A DNA stretch of 64,000 nt, taken from Flavobacterium frigidimaris (lineage in GTDB: Bacteria; Bacteroidota; Bacteroidia; Flavobacteriales; Flavobacteriaceae). The DNA is taken from NCBI GenBank assembly GCA_900129595.1, contig FQWG01000013.1, forward strand, positions 111,763 to 175,762. Direction: 5' to 3'. The translations under genes were made by a program, and so were the position numbers. Of this stretch, positions 18,000 to 26,657 are shown in pieces; within the stretch, counting starts at the first letter, position 1; every line of letters begins with the position of its first letter. The notes below the pieces were generated by a model, which saw nothing but the letters and a program-made list of their open reading frames with translations, ran no database searches and had not been told where the DNA came from.

Positions 18000-18437
18000 A
18001 TGAGAAAGAATATTTTAGTTTTGCTTCTTTTAAGTGTGGTCTTAATTTCATGTAACGTTTCTAAAACTCAAAAAAACAATTCCGTTTCAAAACTTGACGG
18101 AACATGGGAACTTAATTATATCAGTGGTCCAAGAATTGCTTTTGATGGTTTATATCCAAACAAAAAACCAAGCATTACTTTTAATGTAAAAGAAAATCAG
18201 GTCTCAGGAAACAATAGCTGTAACTCTTTTACGGGGAAACTGAATGTTACCGAAAGCAAAATTGATTTTACACAAGGATTGGGCGTGACAAGAATGATGT
18301 GCATGGATGCGCAGCAAGGTGAACAGGTCTTTATGAGTACTTTGCAAAAAATTACTTCATACGATGTTACGGATAACGGAAAAACATTGAATTTTATTTC
18401 CGGAGATATTGCGATGATGCGGTTTACAAAAAAATAA
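18000..18437 (+). CDS. META-domain lipoprotein (HslJ-like)
   Basis: A 145-residue lipoprotein (signal VVLISCNVSKT, lipobox cysteine at about residue 19) with one META domain. LDGTWELNYISGP, FNVKENQVSGNNSCNSFTG and GVTRMMCMD are all family hallmarks. META/HslJ proteins are envelope proteins linked to heat shock and novobiocin resistance in E. coli; the biochemical role is unknown. It is followed after 33 bp by a DUF4251 protein on the same strand and may be co-transcribed with it. Confidence 0.88.
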   Translation: MRKNILVLLLLSVVLISCNVSKTQKNNSVSKLDGTWELNYISGPRIAFDGLYPNKKPSITFNVKENQVSGNNSCNSFTGKLNVTESKIDFTQGLGVTRMMCMDAQQGEQVFMSTLQKITSYDVTDNGKTLNFISGDIAMMRFTKK

Positions 18438-18470
18438 TAATTGCCCTTTATACTCTATTAAAGATATATT

Positions 18471-18992
18471 ATGAAAACTAAATTATCACTTTTATTAGTA
18501 TTAGTATGCTTTTTGGCAGCTCCGGTTTTTGCCCAGCAAAAAACGAAGAAAGAATTAAAGGCAGAAAGCGCCCTGAAAAAACAAAAAGAAATTGAAGCTT
18601 TGATTGATGCTAAAAACTTTGTTTTCGAAGCACAAAAAGTCAATCCGCAAGGAGGCAGGTTTATTATTCTGAATAACAATAGTTATTTTTTAAACTTCAA
18701 TACAGAAAAAACAACTTGTGATTTACCCTTTTTCGGGCGTGCATTTAATGTTCCTTACGGAGGAGACGGAGGAATAAAATTTGAAGGTATTCCGGAAAAT
18801 ATAAAAGTGGAAAAAAAGAAGAAAAATTATACTTTCAGAGCTACTGTTAAAGGAAAAGATGATGTCTATGATTTGATTTTTACAATCTTTTTTGATGGAG
18901 GAGCGTCACTTTCCGTCAATAGTAATAACAGGGCATCAATTTCTTATGATGGAGAAATTGAAGCGCCTAAAGCTCTCACGGATAAAAAGTAA
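18471..18992 (+). CDS. DUF4251-family exported protein
   Basis: A 173-residue protein with a signal peptide (MKTKLSLLLVLVCFLAAPVFAQQ), a basic coiled segment (KTKKELKAESALKKQKEIEALI) and a body resembling DUF4251: LIDAKNFVFEAQKVNPQGG, LPFFGRAFNVPYGGDGGIKFEG and DLIFTIFFDGGASLSVNSNNR. The domain is widespread in Bacteroidota and has no known activity. It probably shares a transcript with the META-domain gene upstream. Confidence 0.85.
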   Translation: MKTKLSLLLVLVCFLAAPVFAQQKTKKELKAESALKKQKEIEALIDAKNFVFEAQKVNPQGGRFIILNNNSYFLNFNTEKTTCDLPFFGRAFNVPYGGDGGIKFEGIPENIKVEKKKKNYTFRATVKGKDDVYDLIFTIFFDGGASLSVNSNNRASISYDGEIEAPKALTDKK

Positions 18993-19095
18993 GGATTTTA
19001 GTTTTTTTTCAATACTGAGTCCTGTGGTGTAGGCTTTGTTATTGTGCTATAAATATTTGTCATTAAATTTAAAATTATTTTGCAGGAAAAATCAC

Positions 19096-19103
19096 TATAT
19101 TTG
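19096..19103 (+). promoter_or_regulatory. -7 box before the 19145 gene
   Basis: TATATTTG matches the Bacteroidota -7 consensus, 42 nt before the ATG. A TTTG lies upstream, but the spacing (13 nt) is shorter than the usual 19. Confidence 0.5.
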
Positions 19104-19144
19104 ATTGTACATAAATCTTTTAGAAACAAATTAAATTTTAAACT

Positions 19145-19627
19145 ATGAAAAAATTAAGTCTTATTCTTATTATGGCAATTGCCTCGTTTTCAGCTTATGC
19201 ACAATCTTCGTTTAAGGAAGATGTAGATGTGCTGCAAAGTATTTATGGCAAATCGAAAAGTGATCTTGTAAAACAGTACATGAATTTGTCTGATACGCAA
19301 TCTGCCGCTTTTACAAAAGTATATGATAATTACGAAACAGAGCGTAAAGCACTTGGTCAGACAAAATTTCAACTGATCAATGATTATGCTGCAAATTATG
19401 CAACATTAACAGATGAAAAAGCCGATGAACTGGCAAAAGGAACTTTAAAAAATCATTTGGCTTATGAAAAATTATACTCTAAGACCTATAATCAGGCTAA
19501 AAAAGCTGTAGGAGCGATCAATGCAGCTAAATTTCTTCAGCTGGAAGTATATCTGCAAACCATAATTCGCGCTGAGATTCTCGAATCAATTCCTTTTATT
19601 GGTGAATTAGATAAATCAAAAGTTTAA
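19145..19627 (+). CDS. Secreted helical protein, unknown
   Basis: A 160-residue exported protein with signal MKKLSLILIMAIASFSAYAQ. The mature part is helical and charged (LVKQYMNLSDTQSAAFTKVYDNYETERKAL), which resembles Spy/LTxxQ-type periplasmic proteins in layout although no exact LTxxQ is present. It has its own -7 box and a strong terminator. Function is unknown. Confidence 0.7.
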   Translation: MKKLSLILIMAIASFSAYAQSSFKEDVDVLQSIYGKSKSDLVKQYMNLSDTQSAAFTKVYDNYETERKALGQTKFQLINDYAANYATLTDEKADELAKGTLKNHLAYEKLYSKTYNQAKKAVGAINAAKFLQLEVYLQTIIRAEILESIPFIGELDKSKV

Positions 19628-19647
19628 TCGTCTTTCTCTATAAACAG

Positions 19648-19685
19648 AAAAACGGCCGTTACAAATTGTAGCGGCCGTTTTTTTA
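19648..19685. terminator. Strong terminator between convergent genes
   Basis: AAAACGGCCGTTACAA and TTGTAGCGGCCGTTTT form a long stem with one T-G wobble, followed by a T-run. It serves the 19145 gene and the chitinase gene. Confidence 0.9.
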
Positions 19686-19700
19686 TTGTTTTAAAATGAT

Positions 19701-20795
19701 TTATTTAGCGGTTTTTACTTCGTAAATAGCATTTACCATTCCGTTACGGGGAGCGTCCAAAGGAAGTTCCCAAAACATGATTCCACCAAGTTTTTTCGCT
19801 TTAGCATATTCCGCTTTTGCTTTGATTGAAGTTAAATTATCTCCTGTAGCAAAAGTTTTTTCTTTCTCATTGTACCAGTAAGCAGCTTTTGCTTTGTCAT
19901 CCCAGAAATATTTCCAGCCATTTGCTTCTGTAAAAGTATCTCCGAAACTTTTAAAAGGAACACCCTGAATGTGCTCTCCTGCCTGATACAAACCATTGTT
20001 TGTGTTGGCTACATTTTTCCATGTTCTGGTATAAAATGCCCCGCCGATAACCAATTTTTCAGCCGGAATTCCTTGTTTCAATAAAAATTCAACGGCTCTG
20101 TCTGTAGATTCCTCTTTAGGGTTGGTGCTGTACAATGGTGTGTGATGTCCTGTTACTGTAGAATATCCGTTTACTAAATCATAACTCATAATGTTGATGC
20201 GGTTTACTAACGGCGCTACGGTTTTCCAGTCGATAGATTCATCCAGATATTTCTGAAAACCTCCGGCTGCAAAACTCAATTCGTATTTTTTACCTAATGT
20301 AGCTCGTAGAATTTTGATTAATTCTGTAAAGTTTGGTTTGTCAGCAGCCTGGTATAAATGTCCAGGCAGTCCCTCAATTGCCGGATATTCCCAATCTAAA
20401 TCTAAACCGTCAGCTTTAAAATAATCGCTCACTTCTTTTACTGATTTTGCAAAAGTCAATCTTCCTTCAGCAGTAGAAAATGCAGCAGAACAAGGCTCAC
20501 AACCTCCCCAGCCACCAAGTGAAAGAATAATTTTAAGTTGCGGATTACTTGCTTTTAAAGAAACCAAATACTTAATAGTGGTCGAATCTTTAGGAGAATC
20601 TACGCTTAGTTTCCCGTCTTTCAGATGTAAAAAACTAAAGATAATCTGGTCTAATTTCTTTACTTCGTAATCGTTAATGAGTTTGTCATCGCCCGTGTAA
20701 TACGCAATGATGTCGATCTTTTTGTTTTTTTGTGCAAATGTACTTGTGGTAAAGCTGCACAATAAAAGCAGGGCAATCAGGTTAATTTGTTTCAT
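19701..20795 (-). CDS. Glycoside hydrolase family 18 chitinase
   Basis: A 364-residue exported GH18 enzyme (signal MKQINLIALLLLCSFTTSTFAQ) that hydrolyses beta-1,4-GlcNAc links in chitin or related glycans. The catalytic DxxDxDxE motif is intact as DGLDLDWE at residues 129-136, with E136 as the acid. SLGGW (residues 92-96), MSYDLVNGY and MFWELP are further family motifs. It is a single-domain enzyme without a visible chitin-binding module or T9SS C-terminal domain. It is monocistronic, so the exact substrate is open. Confidence 0.92.
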   Translation of the reverse strand: MKQINLIALLLLCSFTTSTFAQKNKKIDIIAYYTGDDKLINDYEVKKLDQIIFSFLHLKDGKLSVDSPKDSTTIKYLVSLKASNPQLKIILSLGGWGGCEPCSAAFSTAEGRLTFAKSVKEVSDYFKADGLDLDWEYPAIEGLPGHLYQAADKPNFTELIKILRATLGKKYELSFAAGGFQKYLDESIDWKTVAPLVNRINIMSYDLVNGYSTVTGHHTPLYSTNPKEESTDRAVEFLLKQGIPAEKLVIGGAFYTRTWKNVANTNNGLYQAGEHIQGVPFKSFGDTFTEANGWKYFWDDKAKAAYWYNEKEKTFATGDNLTSIKAKAEYAKAKKLGGIMFWELPLDAPRNGMVNAIYEVKTAK

Positions 20796-21068
20796 TGTAT
20801 GTTTTTTAAAGTTTTTAGAATGCTAAATATAAAACTTTTCAGGTAAAATACTAATTAAATAGGCAAACAGTATTGAGCTCATTTGTTACGTTTCTTGTTT
20901 AAAAAATCAAGTTTATGGCGTTTAAATAGGTTTTTTTTTTCTTTTTGACTAAATTTACCATACATCTCTAAATATATTATCAAAGTTATTTTTATAATAA
21001 AAACAACTTCTTTATCTGAATCTAAGATTCAGAGCAACTTTTGATAATAAGTGACAAACAATTTTACT

Positions 21069-23081
21069 ATGAATAAAACTAAAAGCTCAAGTCCCTTTCA
21101 AACCAATTTTACAAAATCAGTTGCATTACCCAGTTTAGCTATAATTATTGCAATATCATTATTTTGTGTTTTTTTTTCAAAGGATACAGAGCAGGCTCTT
21201 AATGTTGTAAAAGCAATAATTTTTAAAAATTTAAGCTGGCTTTATGTATTGTTAGTGACTGTTTTTGTGCTGTTTTTGATCACATTGGCCATTAGTAAAT
21301 TCGGAAAGATCAAACTGGGTGCAGATGATTCTGAACCTGAATATTCTTTTTTTTCCTGGATAGCAATGCTTTTTGCTGCCGGAATGGGAATTGGTTTGAT
21401 GTATTTTGGAGTAGGGGAAACCATGTCACATTACGCAACGCCGGCAAATGCTAATTTGGCAGAAAATTTGCGGGCTAAAGAAGCGCAATTGTATACTTTT
21501 TTCCATTGGGGTTTTCATGCATGGTCGATATATGGTGTAGTAGGGCTTTCACTAGCCTATTTTGCTTATCGACATAATTTGCCTCTTGCCATCCGAAGCG
21601 GATTTTACCCAATCTTAAAAAATAGAATTCACGGAATGTTTGGAAATATCGTAGATGTTTTTGGTTTGTGCAGTACTTTTTTCGGAATTGCGACGACACT
21701 TGGTTTTGGAGTTGTACAGTTAAGTGCCGGATTAGTAAGTCTTCATTTAATTCCGGAATCCAGTTTCGGTTATCAAATTATCATTGTTTTGGTAGTTATG
21801 ATAATAGCTGTTCTTTCGGCCATTTCAGGTTTAGGAAAAGGAGTTAAGAAATTAAGTGAGCTGAATATTATTATGGCCGTTTTATTAATGTTGTTTATTT
21901 TGGTTTTCGGACCGACTATCTATATTTTAAGCACCTTTACAGAAGGTTTGGGCCATTATATCAGTCATTTTATTTCGCTTACTTTTAATACGTATGCTTA
22001 TGAAAAAGGAAGCCAGGAATGGTTTTCGAAGTGGACAATTTTATATTGGGCATGGTGGATTTCATGGGCACCTTATGTTGGATTATTTATCGCTAAAATT
22101 TCTAAAGGAAGAACTATAAGAGAGTTTATTTTGGCAGTATTATTTATTCCCGCCTTTTTTAATTTTTTATGGATGACTGTTTTTGGAAGCAGTGCCGTAT
22201 GGATTGATGAGCATATTGCGCATGGGGCTTTGAGCGAATTTGCTAAAAATCCCGATACCTTATTGTTTAATTTCTTTACTTATTTCCCTTTTACTACGTT
22301 TTTAAATGTTTTATCTATTCTTATAATTTGCGTGTTTTTTATCACATCAGCTGATTCCGGAATTTTTATAATGAATGGTATCGCATCAAAGGGAGCTGTA
22401 ACTTCTCCAAAATGGCAAAGTATATTTTGGGGTGTTCTGTTGTCTCTATTGGCATTGAGTTTATTGCGCTCCGGTGGTTTGGCCTCTCTGCAGACGATGA
22501 CATTGATTACTGCTTTGCCTTTTGGAATTATTATGGCACTTTTATGTTATAATTTGTGGAAAGCGTTGGTGGTAGACAGCGAATATAGTGCTAAAAAATA
22601 TTCGCACGGAAGTCTGAACTGGAACAATAATAACTGGAAAGAACATTTAGAAAAGATTGTAACAGTTTCTAAAAAGAAAGACATTCATAAATTTTTGAAT
22701 GAAACGGTAAAAAAAGCTTTTGAAGAATTAGTAGTAGAATTGGCTAAAAATAATATTGAGGCACATATAAATTCTTTCTCTTCGCCTCAACAAGCCATTG
22801 AGCTGGAAATAAAATACGATCAGTTACGAAACTTCAAATATGGTGTTATGGCTCAGAAACAAACGGTTTCAGAGACTTTACTGAACGAAAAAAACACTCC
22901 GGATATTGACTTAGAATTCGTTTTTGAACCTGTTACTTATTTTGGTGATCATCGTAAGGGATATGATATTCAATATTTGAGTAAAGACGGAATTATCTCA
23001 GATGTTCTGAGAGAGTACGAACGTTTTCTGAACCTAAGTTCTGAGGGAGATCACGATTTGATTATGAAACCTAATAGTTAA
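21069..23081 (+). CDS. BCCT-family (betaine/carnitine/choline) transporter
   Basis: An inner-membrane transporter of about 670 residues with twelve hydrophobic segments. The core signature WTILYWAWWISWAPYVGLFIAKISKGRTIREF is intact, as are FFSWIAMLFAAGMGIGLMYFGVGE and FFITSADSGIFIMNGIAS. A longer frame begins with GTG at 21051; I chose the ATG at 21069 (MNKTKSSSPF). The C-terminal ~150 residues are cytosolic and may sense osmolarity as in BetP-like proteins. The substrate among betaine, choline, carnitine or another quaternary amine cannot be told. It is monocistronic and followed by a 300-bp spacer with a terminator. Confidence 0.9.
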   Translation: MNKTKSSSPFQTNFTKSVALPSLAIIIAISLFCVFFSKDTEQALNVVKAIIFKNLSWLYVLLVTVFVLFLITLAISKFGKIKLGADDSEPEYSFFSWIAMLFAAGMGIGLMYFGVGETMSHYATPANANLAENLRAKEAQLYTFFHWGFHAWSIYGVVGLSLAYFAYRHNLPLAIRSGFYPILKNRIHGMFGNIVDVFGLCSTFFGIATTLGFGVVQLSAGLVSLHLIPESSFGYQIIIVLVVMIIAVLSAISGLGKGVKKLSELNIIMAVLLMLFILVFGPTIYILSTFTEGLGHYISHFISLTFNTYAYEKGSQEWFSKWTILYWAWWISWAPYVGLFIAKISKGRTIREFILAVLFIPAFFNFLWMTVFGSSAVWIDEHIAHGALSEFAKNPDTLLFNFFTYFPFTTFLNVLSILIICVFFITSADSGIFIMNGIASKGAVTSPKWQSIFWGVLLSLLALSLLRSGGLASLQTMTLITALPFGIIMALLCYNLWKALVVDSEYSAKKYSHGSLNWNNNNWKEHLEKIVTVSKKKDIHKFLNETVKKAFEELVVELAKNNIEAHINSFSSPQQAIELEIKYDQLRNFKYGVMAQKQTVSETLLNEKNTPDIDLEFVFEPVTYFGDHRKGYDIQYLSKDGIISDVLREYERFLNLSSEGDHDLIMKPNS

Positions 23082-23322
23082 TTATTAATTGTAAATGGTT
23101 AATTGTAAAGGTATAACTCTATGGGTGTTTTAAACCGTGTAAGTTATATAAGATAATGTAAGCAGGATGTTTTAGAAAGTTACGCAACTTATAATATCTG
23201 TAAGAAATATAAGTAGTATTCTTTAAGTGTAATATAAATTATATAATGACTTAATAAAAGATAAACAGCATTGTTTGAATGAGCTTATATAACTTATATG
23301 GTGAAAAAAGATAAAAAAAAAT
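23082..23322. other. AT-rich spacer without a gene
   Basis: No supported gene. It contains several copies of AAGTTATATAA/TTATATAACTT-like words (for example near 23140, 23185 and 23285) that look like a decayed repeat. Confidence 0.5.
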
Positions 23323-23356
23323 AAACCCGCACTGTTATGGATGAGTGCGGGTTTAA
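23323..23356. terminator. Terminator between BCCT and acyl-CoA dehydrogenase genes
   Basis: AAACCCGCACT, 10-nt loop, AGTGCGGGTTT; it lies between convergent genes. Confidence 0.85.
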
Positions 23357-23386
23357 ACAAATTAAAAGCTAAAAACTATTTTTATA

Positions 23387-25177
23387 TTAGAAGCAGTATT
23401 CGTTTTCTGCAACTAATTTAGAGGTAATTGTTTCTCTTAATGCCACAACATTTGGCATGTTTGTATATTTTGTAAAACGACGTAATCCCATTAACATCAT
23501 ACGTTGTTCGTCTCCTTCAGCAAAAGAAATAATTCCTTCTTTTCCTTTTTGAGTTACAATATCTACTGCTTTGTACAAGTATAATTTTGCCATTGCAATT
23601 TGCTCTTGTACTTTATCTTCACCTTGATTTTTAGCTAATTTTTCAGTTCTGAGAATAGTACTTTCCGCCATATAGATTTCGATTAAGATATCAGAAGCAG
23701 CCATTAATAATTGTTGGTGAGCATCTAAATCCGGTCCGTATTTTTGAACTGCACTTCCTGCAACCATTAAGAAAACTTTTTTCAGATTGGCAACGATTCC
23801 TTTTTCTTCTGCAAATAATTCAGAAAAATCCGGAGTATCAAAAGATGGAATTCCCATTAATTCTTCAGAAACTTTCATTGCCGGTCCTAGTAAATCAACG
23901 TGACCTTTCATAGCCTTTTTGATTAACATTCCCACAGAAAGCATTCTGTTAATTTCGTTTGTTCCTTCATAAATACGGGCGATACGGGCATCTCTCCAGG
24001 CACTTTCCATTGGCGTGTCTTCTGAGAATCCCATTCCACCAAAGATTTGAATTCCTTCGTCAGCACAATTCTGGACATCTTCAGAAACTGCTACTTTTAA
24101 GATAGAACATTCGATAGCATATTCTTCAACACCTTTCAATTCAGCTTCCTGGTGACTTGTTCCTTCAGCTTCACGAGCGATAATTCTGTCTTCGATATCT
24201 TTTGCAGCACGGTAAGAAGCACTTTCACCGGCATAAGCACTAGTTGCCATTTCTGCTAGTTTATAACGAATAGCTCCAAAGCTTGAAATTGGTGTATTAA
24301 ATTGGATTCTCTCATTAGCATATTTTATAGCTCCTGAAGTTACTCTGCGCTGAGCATCAAGACAGGCAGCAGCCAGTTTGATACGACCAACATTTAATGC
24401 GTTCATTGCAATTTTGAAACCGTTTCCTCTTTCAGACAACATGTTTTCAACAGGAACTTTAGTATCATTAAAGAAAACCTGACGTGTAGACGAAGCGCGG
24501 ATTCCTAATTTATGCTCTTCTTCATTCATCGAAATTCCGTTATCAGCAGTATTTTCTACGATGAAACCAGTAATATTTTTATCATCTCCAATACGGGCAA
24601 AAACGATGAAAACGCTACAGAAACCTGCATTCGAAATCCACATTTTTTGACCTGTGATAGAGTAGTATTTTCCGTCTTCAGATAAAACAGCTTTCGTTTT
24701 TCCAGAGTTAGCATCAGATCCTGCACCTGGTTCTGTTAAGCAATAAGCTCCAAACCATTCGCCTGTAGCTAATTTAGGAACGTATTTTTTCTTTTGTTCT
24801 TCAGTACCGTACAGCGTAATTGGCATGGTTCCAATTCCGGTATGCGCACCAAAAGCAGTTGAGAAAGATCCCGTTGCACCAGAAATGTAATCGCAAACCA
24901 ACATTGTAGATACGAATCCCATTCCTAATCCGCCATATTCTTCAGGAACTGCAACTCCAAGAAGTCCCAGTTCGCCTGCTTTACGCATGCTTTCCTCAGT
25001 AAATGCGTAATCTTTTTTCTCAAAACGATTTTTGTTAGGCCAAATTTCTTTGTCCACAAACTCCTTAACAGAGTCACGCATCATTAACTGCTCTTCCGAA
25101 AAATCTTCTGGTGTAAAGACATCTTCGCACTTTGTTTCTTTAACTAGGAATTGACCTCCTCTTGTTTTATCGCTCAT
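23387..25177 (-). CDS. Acyl-CoA dehydrogenase (fatty-acid beta-oxidation)
   Basis: A 596-residue FAD enzyme that introduces the 2,3-double bond into acyl-CoA. Signatures: YCLTEPGAGSDANSGKT, GQKMWISNAGFCSVFIVFARI, and EGTNEINRMLSVGMLI, the last holding the region of the catalytic glutamate. An extra ~150-residue C-terminal domain is present, as in the long Bacteroidota and VLCAD-like enzymes. It is the last gene of a four-gene minus-strand cluster MarR-HAD/ECH-thiolase-ACAD. A hairpin-forming 25-bp inverted repeat fills the spacer in front of it. Confidence 0.93.
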   Translation of the reverse strand: MSDKTRGGQFLVKETKCEDVFTPEDFSEEQLMMRDSVKEFVDKEIWPNKNRFEKKDYAFTEESMRKAGELGLLGVAVPEEYGGLGMGFVSTMLVCDYISGATGSFSTAFGAHTGIGTMPITLYGTEEQKKKYVPKLATGEWFGAYCLTEPGAGSDANSGKTKAVLSEDGKYYSITGQKMWISNAGFCSVFIVFARIGDDKNITGFIVENTADNGISMNEEEHKLGIRASSTRQVFFNDTKVPVENMLSERGNGFKIAMNALNVGRIKLAAACLDAQRRVTSGAIKYANERIQFNTPISSFGAIRYKLAEMATSAYAGESASYRAAKDIEDRIIAREAEGTSHQEAELKGVEEYAIECSILKVAVSEDVQNCADEGIQIFGGMGFSEDTPMESAWRDARIARIYEGTNEINRMLSVGMLIKKAMKGHVDLLGPAMKVSEELMGIPSFDTPDFSELFAEEKGIVANLKKVFLMVAGSAVQKYGPDLDAHQQLLMAASDILIEIYMAESTILRTEKLAKNQGEDKVQEQIAMAKLYLYKAVDIVTQKGKEGIISFAEGDEQRMMLMGLRRFTKYTNMPNVVALRETITSKLVAENEYCF

Positions 25178-25180
25178 ATC

Positions 25181-25299
25181 AGCCCCCTAACCCCCAAAGG
25201 GGGAATTCCTACTAGGGGTAAGTAGGGTGTAAATTGTTAAACTATTTTTTTATTTGTTTTTATGCATTTATTAGTTCCCCCTTTGGGGGTTAGGGGGCT
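25181..25299. repeat. 119-bp element with perfect 25-bp inverted arms filling the thiolase/ACAD spacer
   Basis: The left arm 25181-25205 (begins AGCCCCCTAACCCCCAAAGG) and right arm 25275-25299 are exact reverse complements. The element occupies practically the whole intergenic space: the right arm ends in the thiolase stop codon and the left arm begins 3 nt from the dehydrogenase start codon. In mRNA it would form a very stable hairpin between the two cistrons. Confidence 0.9.
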
Positions 25300-26480
25300 T
25301 ACAATACCTCGTAAATCCCCGCAGAACCTTGCCCAGTTCCCACACACATCGAAACAATTCCGTATTTACTACCTCTGCGTTTCATCTCGTCAAATAACTG
25401 AACAGAAAGTTTAGCTCCTGTACATCCAAGAGGGTGACCTAAAGCGATAGCTCCACCGTTTACGTTTACGATATCAGGATTTAAACCTAGCTCGCGAATT
25501 ACAGCCAAAGACTGAGAAGCAAAAGCCTCGTTTAATTCAACCAACTCAATATCTTTTAATTCTAAACCAGCTTGTTTTAAGGCTTTCGGAATAGCTTTTA
25601 CAGGACCAATACCCATAATTCTTGGCTCAACGCCAGATGAAGCAAAATTTACTAATCTGGCAATTGGCTCAAGATTTAATTCTTTAACCATGTCCTCACT
25701 CATGATTAAAACAAAAGCAGCACCATCACTCATTTGTGATGAGTTACCCGCTGTTACGCTTCCGTCGGCAGCAAAAACTGGTTTCAATCCAGCCAAAGCA
25801 GCAACAGATGTTCCCGCTCTTGGACCTTCGTCTTGTTTTACAACGTATGATTTAGTTTCTTTTTTTCCATTTTCATTGATGAAAGTCTGGTCAACAGTAA
25901 TCGGAACGATTTGTTTATCGAATTTCCCTTCAGCTTGCGCTTTCAAAGCTTTCATATGAGAGTTGTAAGCAAACTCATCTTGATCTTCTCTTGAGATTTT
26001 GTATTGGTTTGCAACCGCTTCCGCAGTTAAACCCATTCCCCAGTAATAATCTTCGTGACCTGCAGCGGCAACTTTATAATCCGGAGTTGGTTTGTAACCT
26101 CCCATCGGAATAAAACTCATACTTTCAGCTCCACCAGCGATAATACAATCTGCCATTCCTGATTGGATTTTAGCAGTTGCCATTCCGATAGTTTCTAATC
26201 CAGAAGCGCAATAGCGGTTAACAGTTACACCAGGAACGTCTTCTACTTTTAATCCCATTAACGAGATCAAACGTCCAACGTTAAGTCCTTGTTCTGCTTC
26301 CGGCATGGCATTTCCTACCATAACGTCATCAATACGTTTTTTGTCAAAATCAGGCAGTTCATCCATCATAAACTGAATAGTTTCTGCTGCTAATTCATCA
26401 GGTCTTTTAAATCTAAAAACCCCTTTTGGTGCTTTTCCTACCGCAGTACGGTAAGCTTTTACGATATATGCTGTTTTCAT
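25299..26480 (-). CDS. fadA: Acetyl-CoA C-acyltransferase (thiolase)
   Basis: A 393-residue thiolase that cleaves 3-ketoacyl-CoA with CoA, the last beta-oxidation step. The active-site cysteine is in VNRYCASGLETIGMA, the histidine in NVNGGAIALGHPLGCTGA, and the second cysteine in MCVGTGQGSAGIYE. Length is typical. It sits between the HAD/ECH gene and the acyl-CoA dehydrogenase gene in the same direction, which supports a degradative rather than biosynthetic role. Confidence 0.94.
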   Translation of the reverse strand: MKTAYIVKAYRTAVGKAPKGVFRFKRPDELAAETIQFMMDELPDFDKKRIDDVMVGNAMPEAEQGLNVGRLISLMGLKVEDVPGVTVNRYCASGLETIGMATAKIQSGMADCIIAGGAESMSFIPMGGYKPTPDYKVAAAGHEDYYWGMGLTAEAVANQYKISREDQDEFAYNSHMKALKAQAEGKFDKQIVPITVDQTFINENGKKETKSYVVKQDEGPRAGTSVAALAGLKPVFAADGSVTAGNSSQMSDGAAFVLIMSEDMVKELNLEPIARLVNFASSGVEPRIMGIGPVKAIPKALKQAGLELKDIELVELNEAFASQSLAVIRELGLNPDIVNVNGGAIALGHPLGCTGAKLSVQLFDEMKRRGSKYGIVSMCVGTGQGSAGIYEVL

Positions 26481-26499
26481 TTGTTTTTGTTTTTTTTAA

Positions 26500-26657
26500 G
26501 AGTATAGAAAATAGATCATAGAAAATAGACTTTTACTTTGTCTCAAAATCTATATTCTATTCTCTTTGTTCTATTTTTTAAGATTATAGAAGATAGAGTA
26601 TAGAAAATAGACTTCGCAAAGTCTGAAATCTATATTCTATTCTCTTTGTTCTATTTT
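26500..26657. repeat. Two imperfect tandem ~80-bp AT-rich repeats
   Basis: The words ATAGAAAATAGAC...AATCTATATTCTATTCTC and TTTGTTCTATTTT occur twice in order (about 26516-26580 and 26600-26657). The second copy has an internal AGACTT/AAGTCT hairpin. They fill the spacer between the thiolase and HAD/ECH genes. A related AGAGAATAGA-rich string follows the isochorismate synthase gene at 61743-61775. Confidence 0.75.
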
